Positions 1-5,328 of a DNA stretch of 9,285 nt are shown here, in pieces. The notes beneath the pieces were generated by a model, which saw only the letters and a list, made by a program, of their open reading frames with translations, did not search any database and was not told the origin of the DNA. Numbering within the stretch: the first letter of the stretch is position 1; every line of letters starts with the position of its first letter. This stretch comes from Myxococcales bacterium (GTDB taxonomy: Bacteria > Myxococcota > Polyangia > Fen-1088), in contig PMLH01000292.1 of assembly GCA_003159055.1 (NCBI GenBank), forward strand, positions 1 to 9,285, given 5' to 3'. The translations under genes and the position numbers were made by a program.

Positions 1-874
1 TGTCGGCGGGGGTGACCACGATCCCGGTCGGCGCAGACGGCGGGATGCAGGCCGGGGTTACTGACACCACGGCGGAGATGGCTGAGGCGCACGAGCCGTT
101 GCTGGCCCGCACGACGTAGTAGTACTTAGTGTCGTTGACGACGCTGCTGTCCGTGAAGGTGAGCTGGGCGGTCGAGTTGACGAACGTAAATGGGTCGATG
201 CCCGTCGTATTTCGGTAGATCGAATACGAGACCCCGCCGGCAGTTGCCGCCCACTTCAAGGTCACCGAGTCATTGCCCGCAGTGGCGGTGAGTCCGGTTG
301 GGGCGACGGGCGGCGTGCAAGCTGGCGACGTCCAGGTCTCGTTGGAATTGCCCGAGCTACAGCTGCCATTGCTCGCTTTCACGACATAGTAGTAGGTGAC
401 ACCGTTGACCACGTTGCCGTCGGTGAAGGTCGTTCCAGTGGTAACCGTGCCGATGGTCGAATAGCCGGTTCCGGTGGTCTGACTGCGCGCCACGGTGTAC
501 GAAACGGCACCGGTCACGGCAGCCCAGTCGAGCGTCACGCTGCCATTCGCAGCGGTTGCCACGATGACAGGCGCTGCCGGCGCCACGCACGGGCCGGTCG
601 TCTTGGCGGAAACTTGCGACGAGTCGCCCGACTGGCAGCTTGGAATCGTGTTGATGGCGGAAACGACATAGTAGTAGGTGGTGTTGCCCGCGAGGCCAGT
701 GTCCACGAACGGGGATGTGGTCGTGGTCGGAGAGCTGATGAGCGTGGTGTAGCCGGTTCCGCCTGTCATGCTCTGCTTCACGTTGTATCCCGTCGCGTCG
801 GCGCTCGCGGTCCAAGACACGGTGACCAGCAAGCTTCCCCCAACCGCGGCAGCTCCGGTCGGCGCCGCGGGCTT
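1..874 (-). repeat. Tandem FN3-like domains (three complete, one partial)
   Basis: Three domains of about 86-92 residues span nt 599-874, 326-583 and 56-313, with a fourth beginning near nt 43. Each starts with a proline motif (PAAPTG, APAAPV, PVAPTG, PSAPTG), has a Trp in the B/C strand (VSWTA, LDWAA, LKWAA), and ends in a Y-Y-Y-V-V strand followed by a short loop. The DNA encoding the Tyr run recurs near 112-128, 384-400 and 662-678, which fits internal duplication. FN3 domains usually act as spacers or binding modules in secreted bacterial proteins. Confidence 0.82.
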
Positions 875-1633
875 GGTGTACTTCACATCCGCCGGGCAGT
901 CGACACCGATGCCCGCGCACTTCTCGGCCGGATCGCACTGGTCGCTGTCGGTGGACGGGTGACAGACGGTCGTCGAGGGCGCGACGGAATCGACGGGACA
1001 GGCGGCGCTGGTGCCGTCGCAACTCTCGGCGACGTCGCAGACACCGGCGACGGGCCGGCAGACCGTGCCGGTGGCCTTGAAACCGTCGATGGGACAGGCA
1101 GTGCGGGCGCCATCACAGGTTTCGGCGATGTCGCAGTCTCCGGCCACCGGGCGGCACGGGGTCGCCGCCGCAGCGAGCTTGTCAGCGGGACAGTCGAGGC
1201 TGACGCCGTCGCAGACCTCAGCCACGTCGCAAAGGTCGACCGCAGCCCGGCACACCGTACCTGCTGGCCTCGGCGCACCGGCGAAGTTGCAGGCCCCAGG
1301 CGGGACATCGGGGGCCGCGAGATCGATCGGGCCATCTGGACCGTCCGCGCCGAGGATGGCGACGTCGTCCTGGTGCAGCGGGCCTCCGTCGAGAGTCGTC
1401 GCCCCTGATCCATCAATTTCATTCCCGTCGTGATTGACCGCCGGTCCCTCGTCGCCGCGCGGATTGGCATCGGGTCCCGAGCCAAGGGGTGCGTCAGGTG
1501 CGAGCGCGGCGTCGAGCTTGCCGTTGACGCAAGTTCCTGTCATTGCGCATTCGGCAACCTGCTCGGGCTTGTCGAGGTTCACGCACGCGACACCGGAGGC
1601 GATCATCGAGGCGACGACAACGAATCTGCGCAT
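1..1633 (-). CDS. Putative secreted lipoprotein with disintegrin-like Cys repeats and FN3 domains (3' end missing)
   Basis: The frame is open from ATG 1631-1633 to the left edge: 544 codons with no stop, so the C-terminus is missing. The start has AAGGAG at 1638-1643, four bases away. Residues 1-17 (MRRFVVVASMIASGVAC) form a short signal peptide ending in a possible lipobox Cys17. Gly at -3 is atypical, so lipidation is likely but not certain. Residues 40-115 are a low-complexity spacer rich in Asp, Pro and Gly. Residues 125-250 hold four Cys repeats. Residues 254-345, 351-436 and 441-526 are FN3-like beta domains, each with a TYYYVV-type strand, and a fourth starts near 531. The layout suggests an outer-membrane or surface-anchored binding or adhesion protein. 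That role is inferred; no catalytic domain is seen in the visible part. Whether an enzymatic or anchoring domain lies beyond the window is unknown. Confidence 0.88.
   Translation of the reverse strand, partial: MRRFVVVASMIASGVACVNLDKPEQVAECAMTGTCVNGKLDAALAPDAPLGSGPDANPRGDEGPAVNHDGNEIDGSGATTLDGGPLHQDDVAILGADGPDGPIDLAAPDVPPGACNFAGAPRPAGTVCRAAVDLCDVAEVCDGVSLDCPADKLAAAATPCRPVAGDCDIAETCDGARTACPIDGFKATGTVCRPVAGVCDVAESCDGTSAACPVDSVAPSTTVCHPSTDSDQCDPAEKCAGIGVDCPADVKYTKPAAPTGAAAVGGSLLVTVSWTASADATGYNVKQSMTGGTGYTTLISSPTTTTSPFVDTGLAGNTTYYYVVSAINTIPSCQSGDSSQVSAKTTGPCVAPAAPVIVATAANGSVTLDWAAVTGAVSYTVARSQTTGTGYSTIGTVTTGTTFTDGNVVNGVTYYYVVKASNGSCSSGNSNETWTSPACTPPVAPTGLTATAGNDSVTLKWAATAGGVSYSIYRNTTGIDPFTFVNSTAQLTFTDSSVVNDTKYYYVVRASNGSCASAISAVVSVTPACIPPSAPTGIVVTPAD
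887..1261 (-). repeat. Four tandem 32-residue Cys repeats (disintegrin-like spacing)
   Basis: These lie within the lipoprotein gene at residues 125-249. The first Cys of each unit is at residue 128, 160, 192 and 224, a period of exactly 32 residues (96 bases). Units 1-3 read C-x6-C-x5-C-x6-C-P-x-D; unit 4 has x8 in the first gap. Common elements are CR near the start, CD followed by an AE pair and Cys, a CDG or CAG turn, and a closing CPxD. The spacing equals that of the CR...CD..E.C.G.S..CP.D segment of ADAM and snake-venom disintegrin domains. The four Cys per unit probably form disulfides outside the cytoplasm. Spacing and repetition are read directly; homology to disintegrins is not shown. 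Confidence 0.8.
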
Positions 1634-1660
1634 GGTGCTCCTTACCGAAATCCCCTTAGG

Positions 1661-1716
1661 CTGATTGCCGACCAATCAGGCTGAAGTCTCAGTCTGGCGA
1701 GGGAGTGGCTCGCCAG
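1661..1716 (-). other. Two tandem perfect hairpins in the lipoprotein gene leader
   Basis: On the minus strand, CTGGCGAG pairs with CTCGCCAG (1694-1701 with 1709-1716, 8 bp, 7-base loop). It is followed by CTGATTG pairing with CAATCAG (1661-1667 with 1673-1679, 7 bp, 5-base loop). The second hairpin ends 17 bases before the SD of the lipoprotein gene. Neither has a T-run after it, so they are poor intrinsic terminators for the HEAT gene that ends at 1890. They could be leader-RNA structures or a protein-binding site. The pairing is seen directly; the function is not known. Confidence 0.5.
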
Positions 1717-1745
1717 TCGGCCCGGCTCCATTCTGTAACCCTTGC

Positions 1746-1751
1746 ATCATA
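1746..1751 (-). promoter_or_regulatory. Candidate -10 box (TATGAT) for the lipoprotein gene
   Basis: TATGAT matches the sigma70 -10 consensus at five of six positions and lies about 113 bases upstream of the lipoprotein start, in an AT-rich pocket. No sequence resembling TTGACA is found 16-18 bases further upstream, so this is weak. If used, transcription would begin near 1738-1740 and both leader hairpins would be in the RNA. Confidence 0.25.
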
Positions 1752-1889
1752 TCTTATGGGAAGGTCGGAAGGCGTTGGATTCGCGCGACTTTCACCCGAA
1801 TTGGGCGCCGACAAGCCAATGACCTGGCGGCCCAAGTGGCGGAAAACCCGACCTCGAGCACGGGCGCTGGGCTGGTCCACGACGTCATC

Positions 1890-3968
1890 CTATTTTGCGA
1901 TGGGATCTCCCCTCGTCGTCCACAGCACACTGCTGTCGACCATCGGCATCGGTGTCATCGGGGCCGGAGCCCGACCGCGTCCCCTGTTGTCCAGTACCTT
2001 TCGGCAAGCCTGCGCGACGTCCGGATCTTTACCATGGCCGAGTCGCACCAGCAGCTTTTCCGCGCGATCGGTTCCGAGTCGGCCAAGCGCAGCGATAGCC
2101 GTGACCAGCACGGCCGCGGGCGGTGTCTTCTGGCCTAACAGGCGTCCAAAGAAGCCAATGGGCGTCGCCAATCGGCACAGCGCGGACTCCGCGTCGCCGA
2201 TGGGCAGAGAACCCGCCTCGCGACGGCGTACGACCACTTCGATGGCGGCACGCACGACCTGTGCGGGCGCGCCTCGGGCGTCCTTCGACACGAGCTGGAT
2301 GGCGCGCGGGATGATCTTTTCGCTGCCGACGCCGGTGTTCGCGCACAGAAGCAGCGCACGGATACGGACGTTTTCGTCTGGGTCGCCAAGCGCCTGGGCC
2401 ACGTAAACCTCCGCGGCGGGCTTGCAAGAGGCGGCGAGCGCGGTCAGGGCGTCGCGCCGCACCCGCGCCGACTTGTGCTTGAGGTGCCGGATGAAGCTGT
2501 CGGCCGCACTCTCAGGAGCTTTGCCGGACACACACGCGATGAGCAGACGTGCGGTTTCCTCCTTGTCGATATCTTGATTGAGCGCACGCAAGGCGGCCGC
2601 TACGCCGCGTGCCTTCATTTCGGTCAGGATCCAGGCGGCGCCCTCGCACACTTTCGCCTCGCCGCCAGCGAGCACCACCGCCGCGACCGAATCCGCGGCA
2701 GTATCACCACCTTGGTCGAGCAAGGCGAGCAGGGCGCGACGATCGTCCCCGCGCTCCGGAAAACCTTCCAGCACAGCCTCGACGGTCGGCATGTCAAAGA
2801 CGCCTGGCACCGCCTTGGGATCCACCATCTTGATGCGCTCGAGGATTCCAGTGGCGTGGACCGGCAGATGCTGAATGAAGGCGTAGCGTGCACCCTTCTG
2901 CAGGATGCGCACCGGCTTGCTTTCCGAGCTGCCCCTGGGTGGCTCTCGATTGGGATCCGTGCGTAGGGCGTCCACCCAGCTCTCGGCCAGGACCCATTCC
3001 TGCAACTCGACCGGCAACCGCGTGATGGCGACGATCTTCCTCCGGCACATGGTGCGAAGGGTTTCGTCGACTTGCCGAGACGACGGCGTCTTGAGCAGGC
3101 GCTCGGTAATCGAGCGCAAGACCGTCGCTGCGGGCTCGGCGGGAAGCTCATTGCTGTTGCCGGACTCTTTGAGTATGAGAGCCGTCGTCCCGTGGAGCGA
3201 GTACATGGGCAGCCCCTGCACAATGAGGTCGATGGCTCGGAACTGCTTGAACGGAGCCAGGTCGCGCAGCAGCTTGTCGACGGCTCCTGCGCGAAGAAGC
3301 ATCGTCCGCATCAGGTCGAACTTGCGGAAGTAGGGATACGCCATTCCGCTGGTCAGGGATTCGCTTTGTTCGAGCAGGGCCGTCACGGTGGAGCCGCCGT
3401 CGACCGCGGCTCGCAAGTCGTGCGCCAGGCGTGCGAAGGATGCGCGGACCTGCCAGGGTTGCTCGGGCTCGATGGGCGGCTGCTCGGCGTCGCCAACAGC
3501 GGAGACGTGGCGCACCTTCTTGTCGAGCAAGGCCTTCCGCAGACGCTTCGCCTCCCCGAGCGGTGACTTCTCCACCTGAGGGTCGCTCATGATGTCCAGG
3601 AACGCAATCCATTCCGGTTCGGTCAGGCCGCGCGAAAGCCCGAGCGCGACGAGGCCCCGTTGCTGCAGAAACTCAAGCAGCTGCAGAATGAAGGCTGCGC
3701 CGATGGATGGGCCGACGATTCGCCTCAGCTCGACCCGCTGGGGTGACGTCCCGTCGACCCAAAGCTCGGGCGGACCGCCCGCGACAGCTGGCGGACCGAC
3801 AACGAAGCCGAGCTCCGGCTGGCTTCGCTGGAGGCGGCCCAATTCCTTGAAGAGCCGGGCGCGCACGCGGGCAAAATTGGGACGCGACGGGTCGAACTGT
3901 CCAATGCGGCCCAGGGCACGAACCAGCGCCATGGTGAATTCGACGACCTGATCCGCAAGCGTGTTCAT
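1890..3968 (-). CDS. HEAT-repeat protein of unknown function
   Basis: A 692-residue soluble protein without signal peptide or membrane segments. Residues 1-130 form a helical module (a FDPSRP segment near 25-30, a WVDG turn near 70, then EFLQQRGLVALGLSRGLTEP near 99-118). Its pattern recalls the N-terminal module of many Myxococcota HEAT proteins. Residues 170-380 are helical and unassigned. Residues about 395-660 are HEAT-like helical pairs; the clearest are HKSARVRRDALTALA (498-512), GDPDENVRIRALLL (528-541) and a C-terminal unit ending KDPDVAQACRKVL (647-659). Residues 661-692 are a Pro/Arg/Met-rich tail. HEAT arrays are protein-binding scaffolds; the partner is unknown. The start is ATG 3966-3968, with AGGAGG at 3979-3984 ten bases away. 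A longer frame back to TTG at 4055 would begin inside the -10 box and is rejected. It is probably its own transcription unit. Confidence 0.85.
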   Translation of the reverse strand: MNTLADQVVEFTMALVRALGRIGQFDPSRPNFARVRARLFKELGRLQRSQPELGFVVGPPAVAGGPPELWVDGTSPQRVELRRIVGPSIGAAFILQLLEFLQQRGLVALGLSRGLTEPEWIAFLDIMSDPQVEKSPLGEAKRLRKALLDKKVRHVSAVGDAEQPPIEPEQPWQVRASFARLAHDLRAAVDGGSTVTALLEQSESLTSGMAYPYFRKFDLMRTMLLRAGAVDKLLRDLAPFKQFRAIDLIVQGLPMYSLHGTTALILKESGNSNELPAEPAATVLRSITERLLKTPSSRQVDETLRTMCRRKIVAITRLPVELQEWVLAESWVDALRTDPNREPPRGSSESKPVRILQKGARYAFIQHLPVHATGILERIKMVDPKAVPGVFDMPTVEAVLEGFPERGDDRRALLALLDQGGDTAADSVAAVVLAGGEAKVCEGAAWILTEMKARGVAAALRALNQDIDKEETARLLIACVSGKAPESAADSFIRHLKHKSARVRRDALTALAASCKPAAEVYVAQALGDPDENVRIRALLLCANTGVGSEKIIPRAIQLVSKDARGAPAQVVRAAIEVVVRRREAGSLPIGDAESALCRLATPIGFFGRLLGQKTPPAAVLVTAIAALGRLGTDRAEKLLVRLGHGKDPDVAQACRKVLDNRGRGRAPAPMTPMPMVDSSVLWTTRGDPIAK

Positions 3969-3978
3969 CCCCGGCTTA

Positions 3979-3984
3979 CCTCCT
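3979..3984 (-). promoter_or_regulatory. Shine-Dalgarno AGGAGG of the HEAT gene
   Basis: The minus strand reads AGGAGG followed by ten bases and then ATG (3968). This six-base match to the anti-SD supports the 692-residue form of the HEAT protein over a 721-residue extension that would begin at TTG 4055. Confidence 0.7.
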
Positions 3985-4022
3985 GGCCCAATGACAATAG
4001 TCGTCAGCTTCCGAACGGTTCC

Positions 4023-4039
4023 TTGGCCGCCCAGGCCAA
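4023..4039 (-). other. Small hairpin in the HEAT gene leader
   Basis: TTGGCC (4023-4028) and GGCCAA (4034-4039) form a perfect 6-bp stem with a 5-base loop. It lies between the predicted transcription start (near 4048) and the SD, so it would be part of the leader RNA. It may only reflect the local GGCC richness. Confidence 0.35.
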
Positions 4040-4054
4040 TCGACGGCCGAGCCA

Positions 4055-4083
4055 ATTGTAGGCTGGGCCGGTACGGCCGCCAA
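4055..4083 (-). promoter_or_regulatory. Sigma70-type promoter of the HEAT gene
   Basis: On the minus strand, -35 TTGGCG (4078-4083; four of six) and -10 TACAAT (4055-4060; five of six) are separated by exactly 17 bases. Transcription would begin near 4048, giving a leader of about 80 bases before ATG 3968. The spacer carries a perfect GGCCG/CGGCC dyad and the -35 box lies inside one arm of a longer inverted repeat, which may be an operator. Confidence 0.55.
4066..4078. other. Dyad GGCCG-GTA-CGGCC in the promoter spacer
   Basis: A perfect 5-bp dyad with a 3-base centre sits between the -10 and -35 boxes of the HEAT-gene promoter, touching the -35 box at 4078. This is where a dimeric regulator could block or help RNA polymerase. 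Short GC dyads are common in GC-rich DNA, so an operator role is only inferred. Confidence 0.35.
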
Positions 4084-4126
4084 AAAGATGCGCGTTCGGA
4101 GCCTACGCTGCGCTGCTTTTGGCGGC
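4076..4126. repeat. 10-bp perfect inverted repeat overlapping the HEAT-gene -35 box
   Basis: GCCGCCAAAA (4076-4085) is the exact reverse complement of TTTTGGCGGC (4117-4126), with 31 bases between the arms. The left arm contains the -35 box TTGGCG as read on the minus strand; the right arm repeats the same hexamer on the plus strand at 4119-4124. The arms could be paired binding sites for a regulator. They could instead form a stem in read-through RNA from the Fic-like gene. Confidence 0.5.
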
Positions 4127-4149
4127 AGCACAGCCTCGCGGGAAGGTTA

Positions 4150-4171
4150 GGAAACCCTCCCCGGGGTTTCC
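4150..4171 (-). terminator. Terminator-like hairpin after the Fic-like gene
   Basis: GGAAACCC (4150-4157) and GGGTTTCC (4164-4171) form a perfect 8-bp stem with a 6-base loop, 12 bases beyond the stop codon of the Fic-like gene. The minus-strand sequence after it (CTAACCTTCC) has only a poor T-tract, so termination may be weak or need Rho. Its place just after a stop codon and before the next promoter favours a terminator. Confidence 0.5.
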
Positions 4172-4183
4172 ATCAAAACCGAG

Positions 4184-4951
4184 CTAGCTGGCGCGACGGG
4201 CGCGAAGTCCACCAAGCTCGTCGAAGAACCTGGTCGTGGTTTCGATTCCGTTTTCCAAGGCTTCGACGATCAGGAGCAAGAGGCCCTCATTGTCGTGGCG
4301 AAGCACCTCGTAGTAGCGCTGCCGGTCGATGGAGTGGATGACGGCCGGCAGATACTGCGCGCGCAGCAGGATGTAGTTGGTCAGAAGCCGGGCCACCTTG
4401 CCTGTGTTCTTGGTCCAAGGATAAGCGCGCAGCAGCTTCAGTTGCAGTCGGGTGCCCGCGACCACCGGATGCAGGGAGGCAAACTCGGACGATTCCAGCC
4501 ATTCGCCCAGCTTGCGCATCTGGTACCCGATTTTCTCGGGCGGGCAAATCTCGTGATAATAGAGCCGGTGCAGAGGGTTTTCCTTGCGGTATGGGCAACC
4601 CTTGGCAACCGCTTCCGGCGTGACCATCGCGTAGATCCTGCGGACGAACTCCAGGTCGACCGCCGGCGGCTTCTTCGAATTCGCCAGATCCCGCAGGTGG
4701 TCGGCCGCCTGCTTGTGCGTGCGCACCTCCTCGTAGGTCGGGATCAGCGAAACATCACTGATGATTCGCTGATCGATGGCCGCCTTTAGCTCCGAATACG
4801 ACAACACGACCCCGTCGAGGGCGTTGTCGTGGAACAGCCACGAGATCTCCAGCTTGCTCTGGTAGTCGCTGGTGACCTTCTCAGGGAAGGTGCTCGCCTT
4901 GTCAGCAAGCATTCCCATTTTTGCGTCAAGCTCGAACAACCTCGCTTCCAT
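4184..4951 (-). CDS. Fic-fold protein with degenerate catalytic motif
   Basis: Fic proteins usually transfer AMP, or another phosphate-linked group, to a target protein through the motif HPFx(D/E)GNGRxxR. In this 255-residue protein the matching stretch is YPWTKNTGKVARLL (177-190). The catalytic His is Tyr177, Phe is Trp179, Asp/Glu is Lys181, Gly-Asn is Asn182-Thr183, and the ATP-binding Arg is Lys185; Pro, the second Gly and ARLL remain. An N-terminal segment DNALDG (42-47), before VVLSYSEL, sits where the inhibitory (S/T)xxxE(G/N) motif occurs and has Asp for both Ser/Thr and Glu. The protein therefore looks like a Fic fold without normal AMP-transfer chemistry. There is no signal or membrane segment. 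ATG 4951 is chosen because AAGGAG lies nine bases before it. ATG 4993 falls at the predicted transcription start and TTG 5026 is the -35 box. No antitoxin gene is adjacent. Confidence 0.82.
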   Translation of the reverse strand: MEARLFELDAKMGMLADKASTFPEKVTSDYQSKLEISWLFHDNALDGVVLSYSELKAAIDQRIISDVSLIPTYEEVRTHKQAADHLRDLANSKKPPAVDLEFVRRIYAMVTPEAVAKGCPYRKENPLHRLYYHEICPPEKIGYQMRKLGEWLESSEFASLHPVVAGTRLQLKLLRAYPWTKNTGKVARLLTNYILLRAQYLPAVIHSIDRQRYYEVLRHDNEGLLLLIVEALENGIETTTRFFDELGGLRARRAS

Positions 4952-4960
4952 TGACGACCA

Positions 4961-4966
4961 CTCCTT
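4961..4966 (-). promoter_or_regulatory. Shine-Dalgarno AAGGAG that sets the Fic-like start
   Basis: The minus strand reads AAGGAG, nine bases, then ATG (4951). Together with the promoter at 4998-5026 it decides for the 255-residue protein over starts at 4993 (267 residues) or 5026 (280 residues). Confidence 0.65.
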
Positions 4967-4997
4967 CTCCAGGGCTGGACCAGTTCTTGACATCCGC

Positions 4998-5026
4998 GTT
5001 ATCTCGCAAAAGATGCCTTTAGTCAA
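4998..5026 (-). promoter_or_regulatory. Sigma70-type promoter of the Fic-like gene
   Basis: On the minus strand, -35 TTGACT (5021-5026; five of six) and -10 GATAAC (4998-5003; four of six) are separated by exactly 17 bases. Transcription would begin near 4991, giving a leader of about 40 bases that contains the SD at 4961-4966. AT-rich DNA lies immediately upstream. Confidence 0.6.
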
Positions 5027-5054
5027 GCGGGGTTAGACACATTACATTTCCAAG

Positions 5055-5076
5055 TTTGTGTTAAGGGACTTACAAA
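5055..5076. other. Imperfect dyad upstream of the Fic-like promoter
   Basis: TTTG-TGT-TAAG-GGA-CTTA-CAAA: TTTG pairs with CAAA and TAAG with CTTA, with a 3-base bulge (5059-5061) and a 3-base centre. It lies about 30 bases upstream of the Fic-gene -35 box, in AT-rich DNA, where an activator or regulator could bind. The function is a guess. Confidence 0.3.
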
Positions 5077-5169
5077 TTAATCGAAGATACATCGCCGACA
5101 AAAATCGGGCCCATCTGATGAATCCAGCCAATCTGCTTGCAATCATTGGGAAAAATTCAGTGCAAAAAA

Positions 5170-5197
5170 TTGACTTGGCAGGCGGTCGCAGGAAGAT
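5170..5197 (+). promoter_or_regulatory. Candidate promoter of the dcw operon (rsmH)
   Basis: TTGACT (5170-5175) matches the -35 consensus at five of six positions and is preceded by A-runs (5150-5154, 5164-5169) resembling an UP element. The best -10 is GAAGAT at 5192-5197 (three of six, 16-base spacer), which is weak. Transcription near 5204 would leave a leader of about 125 bases containing the G-tract cluster. Confidence 0.35.
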
Positions 5198-5231
5198 GAC
5201 AGGGTTTCGCATGCCGGTGATGAACTGCCGT

Positions 5232-5257
5232 GGGTGGGTCCGTATTCCGGGGTGGGG
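5232..5257 (+). other. G-tract cluster with quadruplex potential
   Basis: Four G-runs lie on the plus (coding) strand: GGG (5232-5234), GGG (5236-5238), GGGG (5249-5252) and GGGG (5254-5257), separated by loops of 1, 10 and 1 bases. Two more runs follow at 5266-5268 and 5287-5290. This fits a G-quadruplex with one long loop, in DNA or in the rsmH leader RNA about 70 bases before the start codon. Confidence 0.4.
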
Positions 5258-5328
5258 CGTTTTTCGGGTCTGTCACCGACGGTTTTGGGGCGTCGCGCTA
5301 CGCGCTTTAGATCCTTTCAATATCCACC

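Larger units (their letters stand above)
4952..5328. other. Divergent intergenic region between the Fic-like gene and rsmH
   Basis: This 377-base stretch holds no convincing gene. A GTG-initiated frame of 97 codons (5058-5351) overlaps the start of rsmH, has no recognisable domain and no SD, and is not called. The left part (5036-5180) is clearly AT-richer than the surrounding genes and contains an imperfect dyad (5055-5076) and two A-runs followed by TT. The right part (5230-5290) is G-rich on the plus strand. The region carries the Fic-gene promoter and presumably the dcw operon promoter. No mraZ frame is present. Confidence 0.7.

Noticed and set aside
614..1485. Several long frames on both strands across the lipoprotein gene
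   Set aside because: They are Arg/Ala-rich shadow frames with no recognisable motif. The frame from 1633 leftward gives a coherent signal peptide, Cys repeats and FN3 domains.
1843..1864. Intrinsic terminator after the HEAT gene (CCCG/CGGG followed by TTTT on the minus strand)
   Set aside because: The stem is only four base pairs with a 10-base loop and the T-run is four bases, too weak to claim.
3997..4022. ECF-type promoter (GGAACC then CGACTA) before the HEAT gene
   Set aside because: The spacing between the two elements is too short for an ECF sigma promoter, and a better sigma70-type promoter lies upstream at 4055-4083.
1887..4951. A Fic toxin-antitoxin or defence module made of the Fic-like and HEAT genes
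   Set aside because: There is no small antitoxin gene, the two genes are 215 bases apart with a terminator-like hairpin and a separate promoter between them, and the Fic motif is degenerate.
5175..5191. Possible sigma54 promoter (TTGGCA...GCA) before rsmH
   Set aside because: The distance between the GG and GC dinucleotides is nine bases instead of the required ten, and the TTGC element is incomplete.
5231..5289. TGGG repeats as possible MraZ operator boxes
   Set aside because: TGGG occurs at 5231, 5235, 5253 and 5286, which does not give the regular repeat with 5-base spacers known for MraZ sites.
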